This document shows, in pieces, positions 26,504 to 37,179 of a stretch of DNA of 64,000 nucleotides. The notes beneath the pieces are model-generated. The model ran no database searches. It was not told the DNA's origin and worked only from the letters and a program-made list of their open reading frames with translations. Within the stretch, counting starts at the first letter, position 1; every line of letters starts with the position of its first letter. This stretch comes from an uncultured Aquimarina sp. (lineage in GTDB: Bacteria > Bacteroidota > Bacteroidia > Flavobacteriales > Flavobacteriaceae), in contig NZ_CANLOZ010000001.1 of the NCBI RefSeq assembly GCF_947492965.1, positions 310,001 through 374,000 of the forward strand. Direction: 5' to 3'. A program made the translations under genes and the position numbers.

Positions 26504-28171
26504 ATGCGTATTATATCTTTAAGTAATCTATATATTATCATATGCTTATTATTTACTTCTATGATAAGTAATACTTGGAGTCAGGATACCTATAGTATTC
26601 AAGACTTGGCAAATAACAAAGGTCCCTTTATCCCCGATTATAGTTACGCTGGATATCATTTTGGAGAAAAGGAAATTGAAATCCCAAAGAATATTACTGT
26701 ATTAGATGCAATCGATTTTGGAGTCATCTCAAATGATAAAAAAGATGATTCTAGAGCATTAAAGAAAGTGTTTAAAAAAGCACATAGTGTGGAAGGTCCT
26801 GTACTTATTCAGTTACCAAAAGGAAGAATTATTATAAGTGAAATATTTTATTTTGAAAGAAGTAATATCATACTTAACGGTTATGGAACTGGAGATCTGG
26901 GAACAGAAATTTATTGTCCAAGACCGTTAATGTATTTAGAAGATCCGGAAGATTTAAAAGAACTAAGAGAATATTTAGTTTCACTTGGTAAAATTCAAAA
27001 AGAAAAAGAAAATAATATTTCTATACCCTTTTCGCAGTATGCGTGGTCGGGTGGTATGTTTTGGACTAGAGTCCCTGGTGTAAGAGTGAAATCATATTTG
27101 CAAAAGTATAATCTTCAACCTTCTATTCTTGGAACTATTAGGAGTGCTAAAAGAGCAGATTTGATTTTTAAAACAAACAAAAATCATGAATTAAAAGTTG
27201 GAAATATTGTCGAAATACAGTGGTTTAATAAGCAAGGAGAAAATGGTAAGTTGCTAAATGAACTATACGGAAATGAAGATTTAAAAATAGGTTCTCATCA
27301 TTGGAGTTATCCCGAGCTTCCATTAGTAAGACAACAAGTGAAAATAGAAGAAATTAAAAAGAATATTATTACTATTAAGTCTCCATTATTGTTGAACATT
27401 TTACCAGAATATGAGGTGAGAATTATAGAATGGAAGCATTTAGAAGAAGTTGGTATTCAGAACTTTAAAATCACATTTCCATTTTCTAATTATATCGCGC
27501 ATCATGTAGAGCAAGGTTATAATGGTATTTATTTAACTCGCGTATTTAATAGTTGGGTGAAAAATGTTGTTATTGATAATGCTGATAGTGGAGTTTTAAC
27601 AGAGGCAATTTCTAATGTTACTATTCAGGATATCGTAACAAAAGGAAAAAAGAAAACACATTATACAGTTCAAATGGGGGGTGTTCATAATGTTTTGGTT
27701 AAGAACTTATCTGTATATAATGACAGTGTACATCCATTAAGTTTTAATACTTTTTCTACAAAAAGTGTATACAGCAATTGTAAGATTTTTAAGAATCCGA
27801 TTTTGGATCAACATTCTGGAGTAAACCATCAGAATCTCTTTGATAATATAAAAGTGGATATTCATGCTATTGGTGATGATACGTATCCGCTTTTTGCCGG
27901 AGGAGGAGCTGGATATTGGAAGCCATCACATGGATCTTACAGTACATTTTGGAATATAGAAGTAAATTTTTTGAATAATACTAAACAAAAAAAAACGATT
28001 AAACTTAATGGGATGAATGATGGGCCTAATGCGAGATTGATTGGGGTTTGGGGGAATGTAAAAATGACAATAAACTATAAGCCAGTTGCTTATGTGGGTT
28101 TTGGAAATAAGAAAATGGAGTTGATTCCTTCGTTATATGAGTATCAACTGGATAAAAGAATGAATATGTAG
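26504..28171 (+). CDS. Exported pectate-lyase-like right-handed beta-helix protein (DUF4955-like)
   Basis: 555 residues with an N-terminal signal (to about 27). Residues about 65-130 match the start of Pectate_lyase_3-type helices (LDAIDFGVISNDKKDDSRAL), and the remainder is a beta-helix with conserved WSGGMFWTR, EWKHLEEVGIQNF, YIAHHVEQGYNGIYLTR, DQHSGVNHQNLFDNI and GGGAGYW. I recognise this pattern from DUF4955-type proteins of Bacteroidota, without a known activity. There is no T9SS tail, so it probably stays in the periplasm or is surface-attached by other means. Co-transcribed with the upstream lyase-like gene. Confidence 0.65.
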   Translation: MRIISLSNLYIIICLLFTSMISNTWSQDTYSIQDLANNKGPFIPDYSYAGYHFGEKEIEIPKNITVLDAIDFGVISNDKKDDSRALKKVFKKAHSVEGPVLIQLPKGRIIISEIFYFERSNIILNGYGTGDLGTEIYCPRPLMYLEDPEDLKELREYLVSLGKIQKEKENNISIPFSQYAWSGGMFWTRVPGVRVKSYLQKYNLQPSILGTIRSAKRADLIFKTNKNHELKVGNIVEIQWFNKQGENGKLLNELYGNEDLKIGSHHWSYPELPLVRQQVKIEEIKKNIITIKSPLLLNILPEYEVRIIEWKHLEEVGIQNFKITFPFSNYIAHHVEQGYNGIYLTRVFNSWVKNVVIDNADSGVLTEAISNVTIQDIVTKGKKKTHYTVQMGGVHNVLVKNLSVYNDSVHPLSFNTFSTKSVYSNCKIFKNPILDQHSGVNHQNLFDNIKVDIHAIGDDTYPLFAGGGAGYWKPSHGSYSTFWNIEVNFLNNTKQKKTIKLNGMNDGPNARLIGVWGNVKMTINYKPVAYVGFGNKKMELIPSLYEYQLDKRMNM

Positions 28172-28276
28172 TATGATTTTCGAGTTATGGAGAGTTTGTT
28201 TTGTTGTTAACTTATTAACATTTTTTTAATATTTTAGGATTGTAGACGTTATTAGTTGAAAAAATTAGGGGAATAG

Positions 28277-31200
28277 ATGAAATACATATACTGCGCTTTA
28301 TTATCATTTTTTACTATAACTGGGGCTATTGCGCAAGATGATTTTTACAACAAGTTTTTACACCTTTTCACTTCGGATGGTTTATCGCAGAGTTCGGTAA
28401 TTGCAATTCATCAGGATCGTTTGGAACAAATGTGGATTGGTACACGTGATGGTCTTAATAAATATGATGGTAATACATTTACGGTTTACAGAAATATTCC
28501 TGGAGATTCTACATCTATAAGCAATAATGATATACTATCCATTCAGGAAGATCTGGAAGGCTATATCTGGATAGGGACCTATAACGGACTAAATAGATAT
28601 GATCCAAAACTAAATGTCTTTAAATCTTACTTTCATTCTAGTAAACAAGGAAGTTTATCAGACAATACCATTTGGACAATAAATCAGTTGGATAATGGCG
28701 AGTTATGGTTTGGTTCGTCCAACGGTTTAATGCTGTATAACCGCGAATCTGATTCCTTTACCACAATAAAGAACGATGCTGCCGATGCTTCAAGCCTATC
28801 TAATAATTATATTTTGAGTATTTATCAGGATAGTAAAAAGAATATTTGGATAGGAACAGCAAATGGACTTAATAAGCTTGATAAAAGAGATAAAGACACA
28901 TTTGTTTTTAAAAGGTTTTATAGCAGTAATAAAGTAAATACTCTCAGTGATTCTTACATTCAAGCCATTGTAGAAGATGAGCAAAATAGATTATGGATTG
29001 GAACTAAATATGGAGGACTTAATTATTATAATTCAAAAACTAATTCTTTTCGTCATATTAAGCGAACTAAAAGAAATACATTAATCAATAAAGACGTAAG
29101 AAGCTTATCTATTGATCATCGTGGAGTTTTATGGATTGCAACCTATGATGGACTCTGTATAAAAGATACAAACAATGTTATTATTGAAATCAAACATCAA
29201 CAAAATAACACAAAAAGTCTCAGCCGAAATTCCATTAAAACTATTTTTATAGATAAAAAAGGATCTACTTGGCTTGGGACATACTATGGAGGGATCAATG
29301 TATGGGATGAATCTAATTCAAATTTTATATCGCTTCAAAAGAATAATCGTGATATAGAATATGGTGTTGTAAGTAGTATTATAGAGGATAAAAATGGGAA
29401 TATATATTTTGGAACAGAAGGTAAAGGGATTAGTATTTTAAATCCTAAAAGGGATATATCTTTTGATATAAAAACAATTGCCGAAAAAAAACTTCCTAGT
29501 CTAAATATAAAATCTTTATTCTTAAACCAAAACATACTTTGGATCGGAACATATAATGCCGGAATTGCATTATATGACATTACTACCAACGAATTTGTAA
29601 CAGATGTTTTAAGTAAGGAGTTGCAACTAATTCTAAAAGATGTAGGAGTTTATTCTATTAAAAAGTCAGATGAATCTATGTATTTCGGAACTTTTGGGAA
29701 AGGACTAATTCAATATAATTTAGAGACCAAAGGTTTTAGATTTTTAACGCATAACAATATTGATAAGAAGTCTCTTTCTAATAATATCATTAGAGTTATG
29801 CTTGTAGATAATAATTCGAATTTGTGGGTGGGAACACAAAATGGACTCAATTATATCGATCACACTAAACTTAAAGAAGATAAAGTTGTTATAAAACGTT
29901 TTTTCTTTAACGAAGAACAACTTTCAGGAGATGATATTTTATGTATTTATGAAGATTCTGAAGGAATTATTTATATAGGAACCAAAGCTAATGGAGTCTA
30001 TAGATATGAAAATGAAGTGTTCAAAAAAGTTGAGCTTAATGTCGTAGGAACTAAGATTAGTACAGTATTTAGTATTGTGGAATATGATAAGAATTCTATA
30101 TGGATAAGTTCTAACAAAGGTATTATCGCATACAACCCTCAGAAAAACAGTTCGGTTCTATATAATCAAACCGATGGTCTTACCAGTAATGAATTTAATA
30201 ATAACTCTTGTCTTAAAGCTAAGAATGGAGATTTGTACTTTGGAGGACCTTCTGGGGTATCGTTTTTAAATCCTAAACGGATCAAGAAAAATACATTTAT
30301 TCCTCAAGTCATTCTAACTGATTTTAGTATTCAAGGAAAAAAAATTGATACCTATGGAGAGGAAACTGTGTTAAAGAAAGATATTTCCTATGTAGATAAA
30401 GTTACATTATCACATGATCAAGCTTCTTTTGGTATCGGATTTGCCATTCCAAACTTTATCAACCCTTCTAATAACCAATATGCTTATAGGCTAGTAGGAT
30501 TAGATAATCAATGGCAGTACACTAAGAATACAGAAATTAACTATACAATTCAGAAACCTGGAAAGTATATTTTTGAAGTTAAAGGGGCTAATAATGATAA
30601 TATTTGGAACGAAAATCCTACGCAACTTCAAATATCAGTAAGACCAGCACCATGGAAAAGCCCGATGGCATTAGCAGGGTATGCCTTAATGATTGCGTTA
30701 GCATTATTTGGATTAAACCATATCAATAAGGCACGTACAAAATTAAAACACGAACTTGATTTAGAGCATTTAGAAAATTTGAGAAAAGAGGAAATGAACC
30801 GCTCCAAATTAGAGTTTTTTACCAATATCTCACACGAATTTAGAACACCTTTAGCTTTGATTATAGCACCATTACAGCAATTGATAGAAAACTATCAAGG
30901 AAGTAATAAAATGTATAAAAAACTTTTGGTAATAGAACGAAATGCCGATCAATTATTAAAATTAATAAATCAACTGTTAGATTTCAGAAAGTTTGAAAAT
31001 AAACATTCCAAATTGCAGGTAGCAGAGGGTAATTTGGTAAAATACCTTAAGGAGATTTATCTATCCTTTAATGAATTTGCCAAAGCAGGATCGTATACCT
31101 ATACCTTTGAAACCTCTTCCGAAGATATTAAAGTATATTTTGATCGTTATAAGTTAGAACGAGTTTTTTATAATTTGATTTCTAATGCTTTTAAATATAC

Positions 31201-32377
31201 ACCCGAAGGAGGAGAAATTAATGTCCGTATTTATGAAGAAAATGCACAGGTAATTGTAGAGATTAAAGATACCGGAAAAGGCATTGAAAAGGAATTCGTA
31301 GATAAAGTTTTTGATCGTTTTTATGAAGTTGCAGGTGATAAAGATTATCAAAAGCAGTTTAATCAAGCTAGTGGTATTGGATTATCAATTGCTAAAAAAG
31401 CTATTGACTTACATAAAGGTGCTATAGAAGTTATAGATACGAATTTAGAAAAAGGCACTATTTTTAGAGTTAGTTTATTAACTGGAAAAGCACATTTAGA
31501 AGAAGCTGATATTATCAAGAATTTTAAGGTGAGTGATGATATTACTCAATACGAAAATCAGATTTCCAGGGCGAAAGAAACTAATGAATTAGATATGGAA
31601 ATGGTTTTTAAAGATGATGAAAAACCATTGGTCTTAATTGCAGAAGATAATGATGAATTAAGAAATTTTATTGGTGATATGCTTAAAGATTATTACCAAG
31701 TCATTAAAGCTGAGAATGGGCAAGTGGCATTTAAAAAAGCATTGCAAAAAATGCCTGATCTAATAATTAGTGATGTAATTATGCCTAAAATGGAAGGTAC
31801 AGAGTTATGTGCTAAAATAAAAAATGATATTCGAACAAGTCATATTCCATTTATTTTACTTACCTCAAGATCTTCTTTAATATATAAATTCGATGGATTA
31901 GAATCTGGTGCGGATGCTTACATAAACAAACCTTTTAATGTAAAGGAGTTTTTATTAATCATTCGTAATCTACTTTCTTCTATAGAAAAGCAAAAAGAAA
32001 AATTTTCTTCTAATGAATATACATCCGCAGATGTTACCGTCACTTCGATAGATGAAGAGTTATTGAAAAAAGCAGTAAAAATTGTGGAAGATAATATTAG
32101 CAATACTTCTTTTGATATTCCTTATTTCAGTTCAGAACTAGGGGTTAGCAGAACTATGTTATTTTCTAAAGTTAAGGGTTGGACCAATTTAACACCTAAT
32201 GAGTTTATACATTCTATTCGTATGAAACGAGCTTCTCAATTACTAGAACTTGGGCAGATAAATGTTTCGGAAGTTTGTTATAAAGTTGGTTTTAGAAACC
32301 CAAAATATTTTACAAAATGTTTTAAAAAACACTTCAATCAAACCCCATCAGAATACGCTTCCAAATTTTATTCTTAA
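28277..32377 (+). CDS. Hybrid two-component system regulator of the uronate polymer locus
   Basis: 1366 residues. Signal peptide, about fourteen Reg_prop propeller repeats (WIGTxxGLN pattern, about 30-670), a Y_Y_Y domain (about 700-790), a membrane segment (about 797-816), HisKA with phospho-acceptor His853 (SHEFRTPL), an HATPase (about 960-1075, DTGKGIEKEF), a receiver with Asp1166 (LIISDVIMPK) and a C-terminal AraC-type DNA-binding domain (about 1260-1366). Such regulators bind an oligosaccharide in the periplasm and switch on the linked susCD operon. Here the ligand is probably an unsaturated uronate di- or oligosaccharide. No potential phospho-residue is missing. Confidence 0.95.
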   Translation: MKYIYCALLSFFTITGAIAQDDFYNKFLHLFTSDGLSQSSVIAIHQDRLEQMWIGTRDGLNKYDGNTFTVYRNIPGDSTSISNNDILSIQEDLEGYIWIGTYNGLNRYDPKLNVFKSYFHSSKQGSLSDNTIWTINQLDNGELWFGSSNGLMLYNRESDSFTTIKNDAADASSLSNNYILSIYQDSKKNIWIGTANGLNKLDKRDKDTFVFKRFYSSNKVNTLSDSYIQAIVEDEQNRLWIGTKYGGLNYYNSKTNSFRHIKRTKRNTLINKDVRSLSIDHRGVLWIATYDGLCIKDTNNVIIEIKHQQNNTKSLSRNSIKTIFIDKKGSTWLGTYYGGINVWDESNSNFISLQKNNRDIEYGVVSSIIEDKNGNIYFGTEGKGISILNPKRDISFDIKTIAEKKLPSLNIKSLFLNQNILWIGTYNAGIALYDITTNEFVTDVLSKELQLILKDVGVYSIKKSDESMYFGTFGKGLIQYNLETKGFRFLTHNNIDKKSLSNNIIRVMLVDNNSNLWVGTQNGLNYIDHTKLKEDKVVIKRFFFNEEQLSGDDILCIYEDSEGIIYIGTKANGVYRYENEVFKKVELNVVGTKISTVFSIVEYDKNSIWISSNKGIIAYNPQKNSSVLYNQTDGLTSNEFNNNSCLKAKNGDLYFGGPSGVSFLNPKRIKKNTFIPQVILTDFSIQGKKIDTYGEETVLKKDISYVDKVTLSHDQASFGIGFAIPNFINPSNNQYAYRLVGLDNQWQYTKNTEINYTIQKPGKYIFEVKGANNDNIWNENPTQLQISVRPAPWKSPMALAGYALMIALALFGLNHINKARTKLKHELDLEHLENLRKEEMNRSKLEFFTNISHEFRTPLALIIAPLQQLIENYQGSNKMYKKLLVIERNADQLLKLINQLLDFRKFENKHSKLQVAEGNLVKYLKEIYLSFNEFAKAGSYTYTFETSSEDIKVYFDRYKLERVFYNLISNAFKYTPEGGEINVRIYEENAQVIVEIKDTGKGIEKEFVDKVFDRFYEVAGDKDYQKQFNQASGIGLSIAKKAIDLHKGAIEVIDTNLEKGTIFRVSLLTGKAHLEEADIIKNFKVSDDITQYENQISRAKETNELDMEMVFKDDEKPLVLIAEDNDELRNFIGDMLKDYYQVIKAENGQVAFKKALQKMPDLIISDVIMPKMEGTELCAKIKNDIRTSHIPFILLTSRSSLIYKFDGLESGADAYINKPFNVKEFLLIIRNLLSSIEKQKEKFSSNEYTSADVTVTSIDEELLKKAVKIVEDNISNTSFDIPYFSSELGVSRTMLFSKVKGWTNLTPNEFIHSIRMKRASQLLELGQINVSEVCYKVGFRNPKYFTKCFKKHFNQTPSEYASKFYS

Positions 32378-32479
32378 AAAAGCGTCGGTTTTAGCATAAC
32401 TCCCTTTATTACAGGTTCATTTTCAGTGTTTAGTACAGAAATATACCCTTTTTAGGACTTTTAGATATAGGGTTTTGAC

Positions 32480-32487
32480 TAGGTTTG
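32480..32487 (+). promoter_or_regulatory. Putative -7 element of the susCD promoter
   Basis: TAGGTTTG matches TAnnTTTG exactly, about 125 bases before the susC start. No clear -33 TTG lies at the right distance, which would fit a promoter that needs activation by the adjacent hybrid regulator. Confidence 0.35.
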
Positions 32488-32611
32488 AGTATGAATAGAA
32501 AACAAAACAGATACATCATATTGCAGCTCTTCTTTTCGTTGTGCATCATCTTTTTTTGTCTTCTCATTATATACCTCTACTAAACACACACACTAACATA
32601 AATCAATACTC

Positions 32612-35600
32612 ATGAATGCAAAGCAGACGTATTTAAAAATACTGAAAAAATCTATCCCAATTTTTATTTTAATGTTTGGAACTGGTTTGTTTGCACAAAT
32701 CGAAATAACAGGAACGGTTACATCTGATGATGGAGTTCCAATTCCAGGAGCTAATATTAGCGTACAAAACAAAGCAATTGGAACTACCACAGATTTTGAT
32801 GGTCTTTATAAGATAGAAGTTCCTGATGAAAGTTCAGTATTACTATTTTCCTATGTAGGATATAAGGATCAAAAAATAACTGTCGGTTCTCAACGAAAAA
32901 TTGATGTTGTCTTATCTGCTTCTGTAGAATCGTTAGATCAAATTGTAGTCGTAGGATATGGATCTAGAAGGAAAAAAGATCTAACGGGAGCAGTTGTATC
33001 TGTAGAAGCAGAGGATATCACAGCGTATCCATCGGCAACTGCGCAACAGACTTTGCAAGGAAGAGCAGCGGGAGTAGCGGTACAATCTGCCAACGGAGGA
33101 GAACCAGGAGCAGATATAAGAATACGAGTTCGTGGAGCTACTTCTATAAATGCTAGTAGCGACGCTATATTTGTAGTCGATGGTTTCGTTGGAGCTGCAT
33201 TACCCGCTCCAGAAGATATTGCTTCCATTCAAGTTTTGAAAGATGCTTCTGCAACTGCCATCTATGGTTCTAGAGGAGCAAATGGAGTAGTGATTGTAAC
33301 AACTAAAAAAGGAAAGAAAGGAAGAATGAGAATAGATTTTAACACCTCTTATTCTACTCAAACAGTCACGAATACTTTAGATCTTTTAAATGCGGAACAA
33401 TTTGGAGATTACATTCAGGAAATTAATCCTGGATATGTAAGAGGCTCCGCAGATACAGATTGGCAAGATGTTATATTCAAAACTGGTCAGATTGCAAATC
33501 ATCAGATAGCATTATCTGGAGGTGCCGAAAATGTAGATTACTACCTGTCTGGAACTTTTTTTGATCAAAATGGGGCTGTATTAGGATCTGGATTAGAACG
33601 TTTTTCATTTACTAACAACATCAATATTAATTTTTCTGATCGTTTAAAAGTAGGGATGAATGCTCTAGGAAGAAGATCGACCAGAGAAGGAGCGAGAACA
33701 CAGGAATCTACTGGTGGAACTGGAAGTGCTGGTGCTATTTCTGCAGCATTTAGATTTAGTCCTGATCAAGGAATTAGAGATGCTAATGGAGATTTTACAC
33801 TTCCAAGTGTAGGAGATGATATCGATAACCCTTTTGCAACAACCACACAAATCTTTAATGAAAGTGTAAATGATCTTTTTCAAACCAATGTATATGCTGA
33901 TTTAAAGCTTTTTGAAGGACTGTCTTTTAAATCTACACTAGGATATAACGTAAGAAATAATAGAGAAGGAACTTTTTTTCCTACCACCACGGTTAGAGGA
34001 GCTGGTGTTGGTGGAGAAGGAAGTATTCAAACAATTAAGCAAACCAATATTCTTTCTGAAAATTATTTTACGTATAAAAATGATCTAAGCTTTGCTAAGT
34101 TTTCGGCTACTGTTGGATATTCTTATCAGAAAGAAAGATCAGAAAGAGTTACTACATCGGGAGCTGGGTTTTTAGATGATGGTTTTAGTTTTTGGAATTT
34201 AGATGGTGCAGCTAATTTACTGTTTATAGAGTCGAGATTATTGGAATCGGAATTGGCATCTTATTATGGGAGAATCAATTTTGATATCCTAGATAAATAC
34301 TTAATTACATTTAATGCGAGACAAGACGGTTCTTCAACGTTTAGCGCTAATAATAAATGGGGGTTCTTTCCTTCTGGTGCTATAGCATGGAATATGGGAG
34401 ATGAGAGCTTTTTGCAAAACTCTAAGCTAATTTCTCAATGGAAATGGAGAGTGAGTTATGGTCTTACTGGTAATAGAGCTATCCAACCCTTTGGAACCTT
34501 GGCAACTTATGAAGATATTATATCGATCCAAGGAGGAGAATTGGTGAATGCAGTTGCTTTGCAACGATTAGCAAATGATAATCTAAAGTGGGAAACGACA
34601 AAGCAGTTTAATGTAGGTGTAAACATAGGATTATTTAATAATAGAATTAGTTTAACAGCGGACTATTACGATATGATCACCGAAGATTTACTATTAGATA
34701 GACCTCTACCTGAGACTTCAGGACTAAGTAATCCAGTGCAACTTCAGAATGTGGGAAGTTTAGAAAATAAAGGATTTGAAATTGAATTGTCTACCAGAAA
34801 CCTAGTCGGAGCTTTTACCTGGAATACCAATATCAATTTTTCTAGAAATAGAAATAAAGTTTTGGAACTACCTGATGGTGAGGATATCCGTGATATAGGG
34901 AATTCGAGTCCAGGACACTTACTACTTCCTGATGTTCCAATATTACGAGAAGGTCAGCCAGTAGGGGTTTATTTTGGATATGTGTATGATGGAGTATACC
35001 AAAATGGAGATACATTTTTGCCAGGAGCGATTTTTGAACAACAAGCAGGAGGTGAAAGATACCGGGATCTTAATGGAGATGGAGAATTAAATAGTGATGA
35101 TCAAACCATAATCGGTAACCCTCATCCAGATTTTACCTTTGGGATTAATAACACCTTTGCATATAAAGGTTTTGATCTAAATGTATTTTTTCAGGGAGCA
35201 GTAGGAGGAGACATGTTTAACTTTACCCTTTTAGAATTAAATACACTAACCGGTTCTAGTAATGCCACTACCGAAGCATTAAATCGGTGGAGTTTGACTA
35301 ATCCAAATACAAATATTCCAAGTGCTGCTCAGCGAACTAGAATCATATCCTCTAGATGGGTATACGATGGTTCTTACGCCCGTTTAAAAAATATCACATT
35401 AGGATATTCCTTTGATGAAAGGCTTTTAGAAAAACTAAAAATGACCAAGCTACGAGTGTATGTAAGTGGTCAAAACTTGGTAACATTTACAGATTATCCA
35501 GGATTAGATCCTGAAGTTTTATATCGATCAGATAGTAATAGCAGAAGCAATATAAACCTTGGTTTAGACTACGGAAGTTACCCAAATGTTAGATCCTATA

Positions 35601-35626
35601 CGTTAGGACTTAATGTTTCTTTTTAA
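32612..35626 (+). CDS. susC: SusC-family TonB-dependent oligosaccharide transporter
   Basis: 1004 residues. Signal peptide (to about 29), a carboxypeptidase-regulatory-like domain (about 32-115: ITGTVTSDDGVPIPGANISV), TonB box and plug (VVVGYGSRRKKDLTGAV, ending DASATAIYGSRGANGVVIVTT) and a C-terminal beta-barrel ending in LGLNVSF. It carries oligosaccharides across the outer membrane using TonB energy, together with the SusD lipoprotein encoded 39 bases downstream. It starts the susC-susD-GH88-GH2 operon. Confidence 0.95.
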   Translation: MNAKQTYLKILKKSIPIFILMFGTGLFAQIEITGTVTSDDGVPIPGANISVQNKAIGTTTDFDGLYKIEVPDESSVLLFSYVGYKDQKITVGSQRKIDVVLSASVESLDQIVVVGYGSRRKKDLTGAVVSVEAEDITAYPSATAQQTLQGRAAGVAVQSANGGEPGADIRIRVRGATSINASSDAIFVVDGFVGAALPAPEDIASIQVLKDASATAIYGSRGANGVVIVTTKKGKKGRMRIDFNTSYSTQTVTNTLDLLNAEQFGDYIQEINPGYVRGSADTDWQDVIFKTGQIANHQIALSGGAENVDYYLSGTFFDQNGAVLGSGLERFSFTNNININFSDRLKVGMNALGRRSTREGARTQESTGGTGSAGAISAAFRFSPDQGIRDANGDFTLPSVGDDIDNPFATTTQIFNESVNDLFQTNVYADLKLFEGLSFKSTLGYNVRNNREGTFFPTTTVRGAGVGGEGSIQTIKQTNILSENYFTYKNDLSFAKFSATVGYSYQKERSERVTTSGAGFLDDGFSFWNLDGAANLLFIESRLLESELASYYGRINFDILDKYLITFNARQDGSSTFSANNKWGFFPSGAIAWNMGDESFLQNSKLISQWKWRVSYGLTGNRAIQPFGTLATYEDIISIQGGELVNAVALQRLANDNLKWETTKQFNVGVNIGLFNNRISLTADYYDMITEDLLLDRPLPETSGLSNPVQLQNVGSLENKGFEIELSTRNLVGAFTWNTNINFSRNRNKVLELPDGEDIRDIGNSSPGHLLLPDVPILREGQPVGVYFGYVYDGVYQNGDTFLPGAIFEQQAGGERYRDLNGDGELNSDDQTIIGNPHPDFTFGINNTFAYKGFDLNVFFQGAVGGDMFNFTLLELNTLTGSSNATTEALNRWSLTNPNTNIPSAAQRTRIISSRWVYDGSYARLKNITLGYSFDERLLEKLKMTKLRVYVSGQNLVTFTDYPGLDPEVLYRSDSNSRSNINLGLDYGSYPNVRSYTLGLNVSF

Positions 35627-35665
35627 AAAGATAAACAACAATATAACAAACTTAAAATCTGACAA

Positions 35666-37171
35666 ATGAAAAGGATAATTTTTATATTAATCATGGCAGC
35701 AACTTGGAGTGGTTGCACGGATTTGGAAGAAGAACCCATTGGAATTTTGGCTCCAGAAACTTTTTTTACCACTACAGATAATTTACAAGCAGCTGTGGAT
35801 GGTGCCTACGGACATATAGCCTCAGAACAATTTTGGGGAAGAAAATTTACACTAAGTCTCCTACTAAGGGGTGATATGGTAACCATTGGAGATCCAACTA
35901 CTTCATCCAGAAGAATCGAAGTAGACGAGTTTCGTATGAATGGAGATAATGGAATGGTTACCAGTTTTTGGCCTAGAAGTTATGCAATTATTGGCTCTAC
36001 AAATTACGCGATTGAAGGAGCTGCATCAGTAGAAGGAACCGAAGAAGAGGTTAATGCTATAGTAGCTCAAGCTCGTTTTGTAAGAGCATTTACGTATTAT
36101 CACTTGGTACGTATTTTTGGAGAAGTACCTTATATTGATTTTGCCGTACGAGAAGCCGAAGCCTTATCAAGCATAGAAAAAACTTCTGTTGAAGAAATTT
36201 ATGAAGGAATTATTGAAGATTTAGAATTTGCAAAAACTTGGTTGCCCGATCAACAACCATTTCGTTCAATGCCGTCTAAAGGTACTGCAGCTTCTTATCT
36301 AGCATCGGTATATTTAACTATTGGAAACTGGCAAGGTGCCTATGATGAAGCTACTTTTGTGATAAACAATAGTGGTAGATTTGGATATGCTTTGGAAGCA
36401 GATTTTCAGGATTTATTTGATGCAACCAAAGCAGACGGACTTGTAGAGCATATATTTTCAATTGATTTTAAAGGTTTAGATGTTATTAGTGGTGCTCCAG
36501 GAATTGATTTTCTACCACCAGTAACAGGTATGAGAGGACCAGATATTGAAGGTTGGAGTGTGGCAGTACCAACTGTTGCGGTATTTGATTCCTTTGATGA
36601 TAATGATTATAGAAAAGTAGTAAGTTTTGATACCGAAGCGGTTTTCGATGGAGTAACTGTTCCTTGGCAAGATTTTGGAACGGCGAATAGAGGAGTTTCT
36701 AGACCTCATATTGCAAAATATTACCGTTTTCCAGGTACAGCAGGAAATAATAATAGAGACTCAGACCATAATTATGGAGCTATGCGATATGCAGAAGTGC
36801 TTTTAATTGCCGCAGAAGCTTCTAATGAACTTTCTGGTCCTACAGGAGAAGCTGTTGATTATATCAATCAAATTAGAGCAAGAGCTAGGAATGCTGCCGG
36901 AACGATGAATACTTTCCCAGAAGATCTTACATCTGGACTTTCTAAAGACCAATTAAGAGATGCTATTTTAGAGGAAAGGAGAATAGAATTGGCATTCGAA
37001 TTTAAAAGATGGTATGATATTAAAAGACTAAATTTAGGGATGGAAGTTTTCGGACCTACATCTATGGAACCTCAAACAAATTTTGATAGTACTAGAGACT
37101 ATTTGTTCCCTCTACCAGATGACGAACTAGGAAGAAACCCAAATTTATTGCCTCAAAATCCGGGATATTAA
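35666..37171 (+). CDS. susD: SusD/RagB-family surface glycan-binding lipoprotein
   Basis: 501 residues with lipoprotein signal (MKRIIFILIMAATWSGC). Contains the family pattern FFTTTDNLQAAVDGAYGHI, the TPR-like helical body and the C-terminal ILEERRIELAFEFKRWYDIKR and FPLPDDELGRNPNL. It forms the lid over the SusC barrel and captures the polymer fragments. The GH88 gene starts eight bases after its stop. Confidence 0.95.
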   Translation: MKRIIFILIMAATWSGCTDLEEEPIGILAPETFFTTTDNLQAAVDGAYGHIASEQFWGRKFTLSLLLRGDMVTIGDPTTSSRRIEVDEFRMNGDNGMVTSFWPRSYAIIGSTNYAIEGAASVEGTEEEVNAIVAQARFVRAFTYYHLVRIFGEVPYIDFAVREAEALSSIEKTSVEEIYEGIIEDLEFAKTWLPDQQPFRSMPSKGTAASYLASVYLTIGNWQGAYDEATFVINNSGRFGYALEADFQDLFDATKADGLVEHIFSIDFKGLDVISGAPGIDFLPPVTGMRGPDIEGWSVAVPTVAVFDSFDDNDYRKVVSFDTEAVFDGVTVPWQDFGTANRGVSRPHIAKYYRFPGTAGNNNRDSDHNYGAMRYAEVLLIAAEASNELSGPTGEAVDYINQIRARARNAAGTMNTFPEDLTSGLSKDQLRDAILEERRIELAFEFKRWYDIKRLNLGMEVFGPTSMEPQTNFDSTRDYLFPLPDDELGRNPNLLPQNPGY

Positions 37172-37179
37172 TAACACTT

